A stretch of 64,000 nt of DNA from Ixodes scapularis (GCF_016920785.2 NW_024609884.1:82005346-82069345); one strand, 5' to 3'. Positions 21,745 through 33,772 are shown, counted from the first letter of the stretch. Notes: generated from the sequence alone by a model not told the origin. Translations and numbers: made by a program.

Positions 21745-22184
21745 CTTTCGAGGAACAGCTGGGCAGTCTTGGGCGCACTGAGTTGCTCGCTAAAACGAGT
21801 CTTGGAGTCCTCACAAGCAAATAAACAAAAGGCTATACCGAAGCTACACGGGCTACAGATAAAAGCAGCGCCTAAACACGCCAATCACAAGCCGAAGTAG
21901 CGGTGGTAGTGGCTCAAAGAAGCGCACTCCGCGCAACGCCCGGACTGGAGGAAAAAAAGAGAACGATACTGTCGTCACGGCCCATTGTTGCTTTAGTGAC
22001 CGGCAACCCGCTCGCCGCCCGCTAAGGAGCAGCGGCTCGCGGCGGGCCGCATTTTTATTATCGGCATTAGTTGAGAATGCGGTGTCCCACGGACGGAATA
22101 TTTTGGCTAGGGTCGTATTTTGTGTCTCTACAGCGATACCAGTAATTTATTTCATTTTGAGTTTTGACCGGAGTTGCCCTTTAA

Positions 22185-23470
22185 ACATTTTGATTTAGGT
22201 AAAATATGTGTTACTAGTAAACAAAGGGATGTCGAGTCGTATGAACACGAGGTTATGTGCGTTAATGTAGATTTTCTTCTACTCTTGCGTCAAAATTAAA
22301 TAACTGAATTTCGTATTTTGGTATCTAAAAACAAAGTAAATTGCACGGACGATCGAAGAAGCTATATAGTTGCATTTCCTCCCAATTGTGATAATAACGT
22401 ACCCGCGGTGGACGCGGAATTGAGATCATAGGGAAGTTTATTGATTATGATATTCTGAAAGCGTTTTAGGCACCTGCTCGTGTAGGTTTGGCTCCCCGTG
22501 GTAAGTGTTGAAATACTGGATAACGTAAATTGTCTGTTTTTGATGCTATCTGGGGATGCACAGTGTTGATGTTCTTCCTTACCGACACGGGAAAGGTATT
22601 GCACTTTTGATAAACCCCGCCTTCAGTTGCTCTTGGATGCTTAGTGACGACTCCGATACATTGCAGAGGTCTGGGATTTAGTACATTGGCACTCGCATGC
22701 CCTGGACGCCCACTAACGTGCCTCGGAAAAACGACGACGAGAATCGGCATTGGCTTGGTAGTTTCATGCAGTTCTTTCTAGAGAATCAGCATAAACGCTT
22801 TAGCTTGACGCCAAAGTTACGGTCGATAACTGTATTGGCCAAAACCCTATCGTCAGGCCTTCGTCTTCGAGGTGACCGCTATCGACCGCGCGCTGCCGCC
22901 AGTGACTCCCGACGCAAAATCATCCCGATGCCGCGAACATATCGTAGAAATGTGAGACTTGAGAGACTAGGAATGAATCTATTATTGCTAAATGAATGTG
23001 AAGGACACGAATGCTTATGGAAATTAGAGGAACCGAACGGCCGTTAAAAATGCAGACAGAAACACATTTCGTGCAGAAAATGATTTTAGTGCACGCAAAT
23101 AAAAAATAATCACTGAAAAGGTTCCGGTATTATACTTTAAAACTAAGTAGACACGAATAGTCTGATCAACCGACGAACAAATAAATATAGCATACAACTT
23201 GGCGTTTAGAAAGATGAGCCAACAGATGCAGACGACACTCTGCGCTTCCGCTGGAAAAGCCGATTACAGCGCTAGTCCTAGCGCGGCGGCTGCACTGGTT
23301 CTGCGCCACCGCTGCACGACTCCTCCACTCCTCTGAACTCGGACAGAACTAGTTCAGAACTTTCTGGCCAAATCGAACAGACCTGCTGTTTTGCCTTCAA
23401 TTATTCGCCGGGAGTATTTTGCTTAAAACGACGACACGAAAATTTCCTTGGCTCGCACAGGTATACAGCT
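22185..23470. other. No supported gene; unassigned open frames
   Basis: Frames at 22,466-22,750 (-) and 22,697-23,047 (+; 116 codons) overlap in opposite directions and match no domain I can recognise. The stretch may contain a decayed retroelement, but nothing firm can be claimed. Confidence 0.4.
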
Positions 23471-23835
23471 TCGCTGTAAAACACCCCGAGACTTGGAAAA
23501 AGAAAGGGTGGACAAACACAGGTCTCAATAGGTGAAGTGGTGGAAGCTTTCATCTTGTAGAATTAATGAACAGAAGGTTAGGGCGCAAACGAACTGGTGG
23601 TAGTTGAATATAGTAAGAACACCCCGAGACTGGAAAAGGAAAGGACGGATAAACACAAGTCTCAATAGGTAAAGTGGACAAAGCTTGCATATTGTAGAAT
23701 AAATGAACAGAAGTTTACGGCGCAAACGAGCTGGTGGTAGTTGAATATACTAAAAATACCCCGAGACTGGAAAAAAGAAAGGACGGACAAACCCAGGTGT
23801 CAAAATTTGAGACCTATGTTTGTCCGTCCTTTTCT
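23471..23835. repeat. Outlying satellite fragment ending in a hairpin
   Basis: About 2.5 units homologous to the 8.04-11.6 kb satellite (motifs CCGAGACT-GGAAAA, GGACGGA-AAACACA, AAGCTT-CAT-TTGTAGAAT), closest to the 138-140 bp subfamily. It ends at 23,776-23,834 in an inverted repeat in which GAAAGGACGGACAAAC is followed, after a short loop, by GTTTGTCCGTCCTTTTC. Confidence 0.9.
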
Positions 23836-24090
23836 ATGTTGAGCTCGTCTTCGTTCTGCTGTCACAGGCTGAACCAATCAAGCACAGAGAAAGATGACTA
23901 CGCATTCACTGTTCCTGATCGCTTCAGCCGGGCACAAGGAGAACGACCGCCGTCACGACGCTACCAGTCGTACGTGCACTTCATTTCGTCTCATCTACAA
24001 CGAGGCGCAAAACATTCGTCTCGCTGTAGATGAGACTGTTAGAAATTAGTTTAAAAAATTAATAATTAAAGAGTCAGCTCTTCTTTTATT

Positions 24091-24092
<2 letters not shown>

Positions 24093-24131
<39 letters not shown>

Positions 24132-24145
24132 GTGTGTGTGTGTAC
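24093..24145. repeat. (TG)n microsatellite
   Basis: About 24 TG units with one GC interruption. Confidence 0.95.
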
Positions 24146-24452
24146 AGGTTTTTTTTAAGCTTAACTGATTTATATTAAAAAAAAGCCTTAAAAGTTACAT
24201 TTATGCGGTTTATTCCGGTGAGTTATACGGGTAGGTAGACATAGTATAGGAGGCTAATCGTAACGAATAGTCGGCTAATAAATAAAATTCGTTAATTATT
24301 TTTTAATAAATGAAAATAGACATACTGACTTTCTACTTCGTGAAAGTGCGCCGTATCTACCGACCAGTCACCGAACGAACTTTAGCCATTTGTTTGACTT
24401 CCCATCATAGGAAACAACCGCAACGACATCGAGACCATCACCTACGGATATA

Positions 24453-24699
24453 TAGACGCTTTACACACGCGCCAGATTGAGCCGCCATAGCCGCCCTTCT
24501 CTTGTCTTACCGAGATACCGAGCCACTGAAGCGGGCGTTGACGGGTCTTCACAAGGGCCTATGCTGGGCACAAGAACACAGTAGCATCTAAAATGGCAAT
24601 AACCTGTGCTGCTGTGGTAATGATGAAGTGAAGCGAACGGAATAAGAGGGAACAAAAACTGAAGGTCAGTTATGGCGGCGCCCATGCACAGCTGCTGTA
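24453..24699 (-). mobile_element. TA-type MITE (family M2, copy 2), truncated
   Basis: Homologous along its length to 16,822-17,077 but inverted. One terminus, TAGACGCTTTAC, is intact at 24,453; the other stops about 9 bp short, after GCTGCTGTA. SINE-like sequence follows 20 bp later. Confidence 0.88.
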
Positions 24700-24714
24700 T
24701 CACCTCGCTACTCC

Positions 24715-24990
24715 GAAGGGGAGGAGGTTGCCGAGTGGGCTAACGCGTCTCAGCTCGGAGCGTGGAGCGAAAGCTTGCGCTGGGAACCTCCTGTGTCCGA
24801 TTCCCCACCGCCCCCGCCCGCTTCAATCTGGGTTAGTTTCGTACCGGCACGCGTTCGGGTAATCAATACTTCGTGATGGACGTTAAAGACCCCAGGTTAG
24901 CTGTTGTACTGGACTGGCTAAATTTCTCATCTACAGCTAAGAGACCGATTACCCGTTGAGGGGTATCTCTATCGGAGAGGAAGTGTTACC
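24715..24990 (+). mobile_element. tRNA-derived SINE (family S1, copy 1)
   Basis: The head has a Leu/Ser-tRNA-like A box (TTGCCGAGTGGGCTAACG) and a B-box-like GTCCGATTCCCC, followed by a body with CGTTAAAGACCCCAGGT and TTTCTCATCTACAGCTAAGAG. The same modules in the same order occur at 47,420-48,400, where three other elements interrupt them. The 3' boundary is not marked by a clear tail. Confidence 0.75.
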
Positions 24991-25290
24991 AGAGATTCAA
25001 AATGACGAATGAAACCCCATTTTCGCCTTGGATTTCATCCACGTTATTGGAACATGATGCTGCTTTAATAACTTCATTGTTTTTTTTAATAGTTGGTCCA
25101 AAACAAAAGGTGTAACACAAGCGAGAGTTCTCAAACTCGAACCCACGGAACACAACGGCAATTTACAAAATATTATTGGTCAAGGTAAGTCTGTATCTCC
25201 AGACATTGCAGTAAGTATGTCTTTTTGTGACCAAGCTTTTTTTCTTTCGAGAAGGCACAGCGGCGCTCTCAGAATCTTCGACTTGATTGG
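24991..25290. other. No recognised feature
   Basis: Short non-repetitive interval before the palindromic MITE. Confidence 0.5.
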
Positions 25291-25819
25291 TACAGTGCGC
25301 CCCAAACTTAACGCCGCCACTCGAATGCCCGACTTTCGCGGAGCTGCGCTATCCTAGCAGCAGCCGTTTCAACTAGTCGGTCACGTGAAGGCCATTCCCA
25401 CTCTCCGGACCGGGGGAAGGAAATGTAGTAGGGCCGCGGCTAAGGGCGCCTGGCTCTGCGAATCGCAAACTCATATCATCAAAATCGCTTTTTTTTTTTT
25501 TTTTCGTTTTGTCTGCACTTTTAAAATTGATAACAAAGAACTTTTAATAATGCATCGTAGAGGAGAAAGCTTGAAGGCGCTTCTAAAACGCAGACAAAAC
25601 GCACAAAAGAAAAAAAAACGCGATTCCGACGATATGAGTCTGTGATTCGCGGAGTCGGGGGCCTTTGGCGGCGACCATTCTACCTCCCCTTCCCCCGGTC
25701 CGGAGATCGGGAAGGGCCCTTACGTGACCAACTATAGTTGAAATGGCTGCCGCCAGGGTAGCGCCGCTCCGCGAAAGTCGGGCGTTCGAGTGGCGGCGTT
25801 AAGTTTGGGGCGCACTGTA
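25291..25819. mobile_element. Palindromic Tc1/mariner-type MITE, 525 bp
   Basis: The element spans 25,293-25,817 with TA on each side. The termini CAGTGCGCCCCAAACTTAAC and its complement are exact, and homology between the arms continues inward to about 25,515 and 25,585, so nearly the whole element can fold back. CAGT termini and a TA target duplication are typical of Tc1/mariner. Frames inside are shadows. Confidence 0.88.
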
Positions 25820-26654
25820 CCTACCTACATATCTTTCAGGAGGCGATGAAAACTGATTTTGCCGAAAAAAGTTTGATGGATGGATGGATGATAACGGCTG
25901 TACCCTATATAACAGGCGGTATCTTGCGCCACCTAGCCTAGTAATATTTAGTGTTGCCAGGTGGTTGCACCACTAACCGCCGAACGGCTGGAGGAAATAA
26001 CCCAAATGTGGCCAAAGCCGCTGAAATTCGTTGATATCTCGAAAAAAAATCACAATTGGCCTTTAGATAACAGATATTTAGGGTACCCATAGTTTCCCTT
26101 AAACTTGCAATATTTCCCTTATTCAAACATAGATCTGAATATCACCTTAATATAGGAAATTTCCCTCGGGTTTGCAGCCCTTGGCTGCACAGTTCTTTCA
26201 GTGGTCGTTTAGTGATGAATAAAGTGAATAAAGGTTTCATGTTTTCCGCTGATCATGTTATCCTCTTTTGAAGACGTGGAGAAAGATGCCGCATGCCGAA
26301 CGCGGAAACGTATATCACTCTGAAACTTCGTAGCTTCTTTCGTTCTTGTGACAAAATTTATTAATAAAACAATAATGTACATAAAACATGTTTCTAAAAT
26401 AAATATTGGGTTTCGTGCACTTCAGGCTCCGCGAACTTGTACATCTCTTTTTCTTCATATTTTTCAGCAGTTGTAGATGTGCCGCAAAATTAGAGAAGTT
26501 TAACCAGCTTGCCAGAATCCGCCTGAGCGACCAAAATTATTTTTAAGAGATTTGAAGATCTATCAGCTCGAAATACGTAAACATTGCGAAACGCATTGCT
26601 CAAATCCGGTAGCCAGAAGAATGAGAATGTATGCCGCTCCGCGTACTATATTCA
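25820..26654. other. No recognised feature
   Basis: Contains a short GGATGGATGGAT tract near 25,878; otherwise unremarkable AT-rich sequence. Confidence 0.5.
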
Positions 26655-27111
26655 CTTGGCCGCGTGGAGGGCGAGACGGAAAATCAACCGAGAAAGATTT
26701 TCCAATTGAGACGGAATGTCCAACGAGTCTGAATATCCAACTAGACGGAAGATCCAACCAGGCCGGAATGTCCACCGTGACTAAACATCCATCGAGGAGG
26801 AATGTCCAGTTGAGACCGCACAGTGTACAGTGAATAAGTGAGTGATACTGCATGATCGAATGTATTGAGGGAGCAATCTCCTCCCTTAGATAAAAGGTGT
26901 CACTCGGGGAGAAAATTGTTCTTTACGTCAAAAAAGATTCGATTCTCGCCGAAGATCGCTTTAGAACGTTCGAACTCGAAAAAATGTCCCTGGAAAAAGT
27001 AAAGAATGCAAGAGCATCAGTTGTCCCGAGAAAGCGTGTTCTTATTCGGCAGGAAAAGTGCAGAAAGTGTTCTTTGGGAAAAGAAAACCAGAAACGTACA
27101 AGCCACGAGAA
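26655..27111. repeat. Array of degenerate 15-18 bp units
   Basis: Units such as GACGGAATGTCCAAC, GACGGAAGATCCAAC and GAGGAATGTCCAGTTGAGAC repeat about ten times at 26,665-26,815, and weaker GAAAATGTCC-type words continue to about 27,100. It resembles the subterminal arrays of the foldback-like elements, but no inverted partner array is seen. Confidence 0.6.
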
Positions 27112-29161
27112 AGGAGGACCAGCAGAAATATTCTTCCGCCTGGCGGAAAGTCCTCCTCGCCCTCTTTCTTTCTTGTATTGTAGCACGGCGAGGAGAGGGG
27201 AAAGGTCCCCTTTTGCGCCGGCTTCTTCTGAGAGGATAAGCCGAGAAAATCCCCATTCTGAGCGACGGGCGATGGGCGCGGCAGCAGCGACCTCGTGAGT
27301 TAGAGGTAGCTTCAGCTCCTATCGCGTAATCTGCCCCATTTTTTGGCGCTCACCAAGCCTAGCTCCTCGGGTGTCGGTTTTACGGAGCTGCAAGGCTGCG
27401 CCCGCGCAGTCACCGAATTGCCGCTTTCGAAGGTCTTTAGTTTAGCCCGTGGCAAAGTAAACGCATACTTGAGAGCTGCGATGCATCCCCGCACCCATTG
27501 AAGGAACGTTTCATAGATATTTTCGGTTGATCAAGGAGCTCAAAACACATGCGCGAGAAGTGGTGACTTGAATATGTAAGGATGACTCATATCTTCACAA
27601 AACATTCCATCTTCAAGAAAAAACGGCTTATCACGCTCAAACCTGCCTCAAATTGGGATCGATGGAAAAGAAAACGATGTACCAGGCGCGGGCATCTTCT
27701 AGAAGGTCTCTGTTTTCTAGGAGCAAGCACAAATTATTGAAGAACTTTAGCAGACTATGTTTTCAGGCCACGCTATATTTAGCGGGAGCTCGCGCTGCCA
27801 CTTCGATGCATTCTCTGAAGCGCACGCCTGAAGTGGCAGCGGGCCTTTGAAAACGATTTACTAAAATGCCCTGTTGTGTGCCTAACTCGCAGAACATGAT
27901 GGCCAGCAAAATGTATGAAATTCATATTTACACATTCCCAACAAGCACCTGAGGTGAGAAGGCATCAAGGGTGGATGTCAATTTTAGAAAGTTTTAGTGG
28001 GTCGCTTTTAGCCACTTAGATAACCGTATACGGTCCGTACCCCACAACGAAATATAAGCTAGACTCGCTGTTTACATTCTTCATCGAGTGCGGCTATGGA
28101 GCGAAAAGACAATATTAAAACCCTTTTTGACGAGTCTAGCGTGTCGTGTTATGGTTCAACGTTGCTTGTATCGGTACCATAGCACGGACCGCCACTTCGA
28201 AGTATTTGCGGTGTCTCAAAGAAACTAAGGCAAAAGCAGACAATTTTTTTTTAACGTGACACAGAATTGTATTTAACATTGTAAAAAAACTTTTAGGTAC
28301 CCTACGCTACGCAGTTAGCACAAACTATCACCGGTGTTTCCCACTTTTTTTTTTGTTAGAAGAGAACGATGTTTAGGAAACTGTTAATGCGAGTATCCAT
28401 CCAACCTAAGCGGTAGATTTTAGTGCGAGTCGATACATTGCTGGGGAAAATAGCAAAAAGCGCGATGTCGTGTTTGCGCTAACAGTGTCGCGTAATGCAC
28501 GCATACCGCTGCACAATCAACGCTAACATAGTAAATCAGTAAATTTAGTGGCCCCCAAAAAAGTGGTTTTATTTTGTTTTATTTTTATGTTTGAAAAGTT
28601 GTTATTTTTAAACAAGCAATTCGGTAAAGAGTGCTTCCGTTGGGCACCAACTTACGAGGCATCAATTTGTTCTTATACACTAAATTCTGCATGGCCCTTG
28701 CGTAAAAATGTCAATATTGTGTTTCGTGCTAGCTGTGTCACGCACAGTAAGAAAACAAGTTCATTGCTCGAACATTTAAACAAGGCCTTTCTTACGATTT
28801 CTTACGCCAAATAGACGTTTTGTGAGTACGCTCTATTACTGGTGGTTCATAAAATAATCTACGTTGTTTATTTAGAGGAAGGAAGTGGTGGTGAGGGGAG
28901 GGGTAATTGAATACAAAAGACGACTCAGGGAACCTTGAACTTTGTAAATATTTCGCTCAACCTATAATCCTGAGCTAATTAAATCACTTTTGCTTTGTCT
29001 GTTTTAGAACTTGTTAACAGTCGCGCAAAAGGCCAAGATGAGCGAAAAGTCAGATGCCCCTGTTTATTTGAGCAAGAAGCTTATTTATGCGAGATAGAAC
29101 TGAAAAAGCGTACGTGTGTAACCGTAGCAATCTCCGACCAAGCCTGAACCTCACTTTTTCG

Positions 29162-31562
29162 CCATTTCATCGAAAGCCGTTTCACCGAATGAATGGACAC
29201 TTCATCGAACGCCGTTTCATCGAACGCCGTTTTATCGAATCGCCAAGGGCCGTTTCATAGAATTTCTCAGTTATGGCTCTGTACCGAGTTTTGGGGCATA
29301 ACAGTGCTTTATACACGAGCTCAACTCTCCTACGTCACGCCGCGGTGGTGGCGCGTCGGTCGCATTTCCGGTCTGCGGCGGTGGGCAGAAGTCGCCGTGC
29401 AAGACATGCATTCTTGTGTTCTTTTCCGAAAAAACAGACAAAAAACCTGCGTTCTCGTCAAAATGCTGCGACGCGGGCTGTACCAAAGAGTCTGGAAAGG
29501 TTTGAAGATCAGTTTTCATGTGTATGTTTTCATGTGTATGTTTTCATCTGCCCGCTTCGTTCGTCCGAATACGTGGATAGAAGCCGTGAAAAGGGTAAAC
29601 CAGACTCTGTCGAACTACGATTGCTTGTGCGGGCAACACTTTGTGGTCGCCAGATGTATTTGTTTTGTTCCAACATGAACGAGAGAAAACCGCCAAGTTG
29701 TCCGGGCCACCCGCGGGTTCAGTGCGTCTTCAAATTCACACGGCCGCCTGACCGTTCGAACTTTCGTCTGCTCTTTCGAGCCTGCTTTTTGTCGTCTGCT
29801 CGTTCAAACAAAAGCGGCCCGTAGACCAAACTTTGACCCGGTGATTGCAATAAGAAGTAATTGCAGGCCTCAAAAGACTTAAGTAGGCTCGGTGTAAACA
29901 GTAGATACAAGATGTTGATCATTGGTACCAGTGGCCATCACAGACTTGTTACGCTTTGTCTGTTTCCGCTTCCGAATTTCAGTATCGACGTCGATCATCG
30001 CCGCTACTTTCTACACTTTTGCAGCACGAGCGACGTCGCGACCGAAAATATCTAGAAGGATCTCATCATGGTTTTGGCGTCCATTCTGCGGCGTTCACGC
30101 AAATGAATCGCCGCACGTCAAATTATTTACGCAGAGTTTAGCGGTGTAAAGAGCCTTGATAATTTCACTCAGGCGATTAAAGTGGTAAGAAATTGCTATG
30201 AGGACGTAGAATAGACAAGTCCAACGCGAAAAAGAGTATGCAGACTCATACAGACGCCGACAACGTGACATTCCAATGGTTTGTTGATGCGGGACGCGGT
30301 GCTTCTTGCCCGCACTCCATTGCGCAAGCGTTCGAACTGTCGTCTGCTCTTTCAAACTTGTATGCTTTTTGTCGTCAGCTCGTTCAAACGACAGCGGCCC
30401 GTAAACCAAACGTTGACCCGGTAATTGCGATAATAACTAAGTGCAGGCCTCAAAACACTCTTGAAGGTTGGTTGGGGTAAGTAGGCTAAGCGTAAACAGT
30501 ACATACAAGAAAATGTTGATCATTGTTACCAGTGGCCATCACCGACTTGTAATGCCCGATTCTACTTGCGGTTTTCAGTATCGACGTCCACCATCTCAGC
30601 TACGGTTCACGCTTTTGCAGCCCGAGCGACGTCGCGACTGAAAATAGCCAGCAGAATCTCATCGTGCGAGTCAGGCTTTAGCGCCCATTCTGCGGCGTTT
30701 ACGTGAAATGAATCGCCGCATGTCACATTATTCACGCAAAGTTTTGCCTCGTTAATTTTGCTGAAGCCGCTCAAGTAGTCGGACATTGTTAGGAGGACCT
30801 AGAATCAACAATTCCAGCGCGAAAAGGAGCACGGGGACTCCCATTGACGCCGAAAACAAGGGAATTCAATGGTTTGTATATGGGCGATGGCTGGCTTCTT
30901 GCCCACCATCCACCGCGCATGCGCGGCGCCGGTGGCGTCCGCTAGGGGCGCTCCGGTTTGTTTGTAAACATGAGTTGGTGTATAGATGTTTCACCTTGCA
31001 TTTGTTAAGACTAAGGTAGTCACTTGAGAAATTGTTTTGAAGGTGGTGTCAAATTACTAAAAATAAAAGCAATTGGCATAAAAAGAAATAAAAAGAATTG
31101 GGTAAGCGACGTACTGAAAAGCCTTACTCATGTACATACATGGCTGAAACCACGACGCTGCAAATAAAGGACAGACACTTAAAACACTTTTAAGCGTCTG
31201 TGCTTTCTGTTTTTGCCTCATTTTTAATTGTTTCATGTGACATGGAGAGGGGTCATTGTTTCATGGAGGCTTTCTTCTCGAAGCAGGATATGTTCACGAT
31301 GGAACTTATCTCGCCACTGCACCCAGTGAAATAAAAGCAGAAACAAAAGAAGAAAAAAAAAGAGAGAATGAGATGAAGTTGTGTATAAAAATTAAAGTAA
31401 ATTCCAAAGTATTACAGACTGTAACATTGTTCGATGAAAAGGCGTTCGATGAAACGGCTTCTATGAAACGGCGTTCGATGAAACGGCGTTCGATGAAACG
31501 GCTTCGATGAAACGGCATTCGATGAAACGGCATTCGATGAAACGGCGTTCGGTGAAATGTCC
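29162..31562. mobile_element. Foldback-like element, 2.4 kb
   Basis: The left array (29,162-29,260) has CATTTCATCGAAAGCCG / TTCATCGAACGCCG units. The right array (31,429-31,562) has about nine GTTCGATGAAACGGC units of 15-16 bp, the same motif reversed. The interior holds a tandem duplication of 576 bp and no recognised protein. No clean TSD is visible. The architecture matches 6256-7492 and 51,325-52,183, and the unit sequence matches the arrays at 38,510 and 39,510. Confidence 0.7.
29754..30915. repeat. Tandem duplication, 576-bp period
   Basis: 29,754-30,329 and 30,330 to about 30,915 are diverged direct copies. Shared landmarks include GTTCGAACT-TCGTCTGCTC, GCAGGCCTCAAAA, ATGTTGATCATTG and CCAGTGGCCATCAC. 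Frames across the region are not conserved between the copies. Confidence 0.85.
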
Positions 31563-32772
31563 GGACGCACTTGTAGCGGTACGCGTGCATTACGTGGCAC
31601 TTTTAGCCCGAACGCGACATCGGCGCTTTTTACTATTTCTGCCCAGCAACATGTATTGTCTAGCACTGAGCTCTGCCACTTAGGTTGGATAGTTGCATTG
31701 ACAGTTTTCTAAATATCATTTATTTCTAAAAAACAAAATCAGAAAGACCGGCAATAGTTTGTCCGTGCTAACTAAAATGTGTTTGCACAGACAAATTACA
31801 AACGCGTATTATGTTAAAAAAAGGCTACAGTTGATTTTTTTATTTTTTATTTTTAATGCCTCAGAAATACTTTAAAGTGGCAGCACGTGCTATAGCGCCG
31901 ATTTAAGCAACGTTGAACTATAACATCAGACGCTTCGATAGCCGCACTCGATCAAGAATGCTCACAGAAAGGTAATAGCTTATAAATTGTTGTAGGGTGC
32001 GGTTATCCAAGAGCTAAAGACGATCCACTAGAACTTTTTAGTATCGGCACACACCATAGCTGCCTTCTCACCTCATGTGGTTGCTGGGATGCGTAAATAT
32101 AAATGTCACCTACATTCGTTGGCCATCATATAGTGTGAGTTACGCACACAATGTTTGTGCTCGCTGCTAGAAAACAGAGACCTTCTAGAAGATGCCCGCG
32201 CCTGGTACATCGTTCTCTTCTCCATCGATCCCAATGTGAGGCAGGTTTGAGCGTGATAAGCCGTTTTTTTCAAGATGGAACGTTTTGTGAAGATGTGAGT
32301 CATCCTTACATATTCAAGTCACCACTTCTCACGCATGTGTTTTGAGCTCCTTGATCAACCGAAAATATCTATGAAACGTTCCTTCAATGGGTGCGGGGAT
32401 GCATCGCAGCTCTCAAGTATGCGTTTACTTTGCCACGGGCTAAACTAAAGACCTTCGACAGCGGAAATTCGGTGACTGCGCGGGCGCAGCCTTGCAGCTC
32501 CGTAAAACCTACACCCGAGGGGCTAGGCTTGGTGAGCGCCAAAAAATGGGGCAGATTACGCGATAGGAGCTGAAGCTACCTCTAAGTCACGAGGTCGCTG
32601 CTGCCGCACCGATCGCCCGTCGCTCAGAATGGGGATTTTCTCGGCTTATCCTCTCAGAAGAAGCCGGCGCAAAAGGAGACCTTTCCCCTCGCCTCGCCGT
32701 GCTACAATACAAGAAGAAAGAGGGCGAGGAGGACTTTCCGCCAGGCGGAAGAATATTTCTGCTGGTCCTCCT

Positions 32773-33030
32773 TTAAAGTTGCCCGCAATTGACTTCCTCG
32801 CCCACAAGTAGATCGAGGAGACTAAATTCAAACCTCTGGAGTGGTGGAACCAGCACGAGTTTCCGCACCTCATGCTTGTAGCGCAGTTCGTGCATGCCAT
32901 CCCAGCATCAAGTGCACCAACGGAGAGAGACTTCTCATTAGCGGGTATCAAGTTAAGAGAGGAAAACCAGTCTGGATTCGTCCATGTTCCCGCTATTCTG
33001 TTTCTTCTAAACAGCAACCTTCACAGGTGA
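32773..33030 (+). pseudogene. hAT transposase C-terminal dimerisation domain, broken
   Basis: The reading frame from about 32,773 gives a segment with KPLEWWNQHEFPHL, then AIPASSAPTERDFSLAG, then FLLNSNL and a stop at 33,028. This follows the hAT C-terminal domain pattern: PLEWW near the start, then IPASSA.SER.FS.AG, then a closing hydrophobic LFL..NL. An in-frame TAG at 32,809-32,811, just upstream of the conserved core, and the lack of the rest of the protein show it is dead. It begins directly at the outer edge of the long inverted repeat's right arm, so the inverted repeat either interrupts or replaces the upstream part of the gene. The hAT element at 33.17 kb is adjacent but not necessarily the same element. 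Confidence 0.85.
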
Positions 33031-33164
33031 AACGTTGCGTGTGTGCTTACTTTTTCTCAACAGTTTGCACTAAGTTGTTTTTAAGTATATGGTTCCGAGC
33101 ATGCAGTTAAGGGTTCATGTTTAAAATTAAAACCAATAGGAGGTGTTACCATTATTAATAGTAA

Positions 33165-33772
33165 TAGGCCTGGGCGTCGATCAAAATTTTAACCCGATTA
33201 ATCGCCACCCTTCAATCGATTTATTCTTCGATTAATCGATCTCGCTTATTTACGTGCAGACAATTTTCAAAAAGTCGAAATTACATTTTATTGTTGTTTT
33301 TGCAGAATCTGTGATAAGGGGCGCAATGTAGAATTTCAATTATGAATCAACCTCGGCGCGTAGTTTAGAACGGTTAATATAAATTCACACTTATGGATTA
33401 TTACTTCACCTACATTAGACAAAAACGTCCGTTGATATTCTGCGGCAGGGCGACCTGGTTTGATTCTTCACAATAGTCTCTGCTGAACTAAACTGATACT
33501 CGCATGGCATCAAAGTGGCCGGGGCATGTGTAAACCTCTTCACCTGTCTGGAGTTATAAACGTCACCTCTACAGTTTACTTTAGGTTAAAACTTTACGTA
33601 AAGTTTTCCCCTCATCCTGGTATACTCGTCCATGTCTGCAGAGTGAAAGCATTTGATTTTTACTTCGTTTTGGTTCTTCAAAATGTTACCGATTAACCGG
33701 TTTCAAACTGAATCGCAATTAAAGAATGAATTGATTAATCAGTAAGTTAATCAATCTATTGCCCAGCCTACT
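33165..33772. mobile_element. Old hAT-type non-autonomous element
   Basis: The left end TAGGCCTGGGCGTCGATC and right end GCCCAGCCTA are inverted apart from one base. The subterminal regions are rich in ATTAATCGAT words, as in other hAT MITEs. No exact 8-bp TSD is found, so boundaries are approximate. Confidence 0.6.

Larger units (their letters stand above)
19838..22184 (-). mobile_element. Kolobok-like TTAA element with THAP exon, 2.34 kb
   Basis: TTAA at 19,838-19,841 and 22,181-22,184 flanks inverted termini AGGGCAACTCCGGTC and GACCGGAGTTGCCCT. TTAA target duplications occur in Kolobok and piggyBac; the THAP-type zinc-finger exon inside (21,744-21,376, minus) points to Kolobok, whose transposases carry THAP domains. 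A hAT element (20,314-21,280) is nested inside, so the older element was about 1.36 kb. A separate stretch at about 61,790-61,892 is homologous to its right end and also ends at TTAA. Confidence 0.85.
27112..32775. repeat. Very long inverted repeat (arms about 1.2-1.4 kb)
   Basis: The left arm (27,112 to about 28,510) is homologous in inverse orientation to the right arm (about 31,575-32,775). The outer 600 bp of each arm is nearly identical; for example, each encodes the same 60-codon frame beginning MRGCIAALKYAFTLPRAK (27,494-27,312 minus; 32,391-32,573 plus). The inner parts are more diverged and carry indels. The spacer (28,510-31,575) includes the foldback-like element at 29,162-31,562. 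This could be one large TIR element or an inverted duplication. The shared 60-codon frame has no family I recognise. Confidence 0.85.

Noticed and set aside
22362..23047. Overlapping frames that might belong to a decayed retroelement
   Set aside because: No motif of RT, integrase, GIY-YIG or Gag could be identified.
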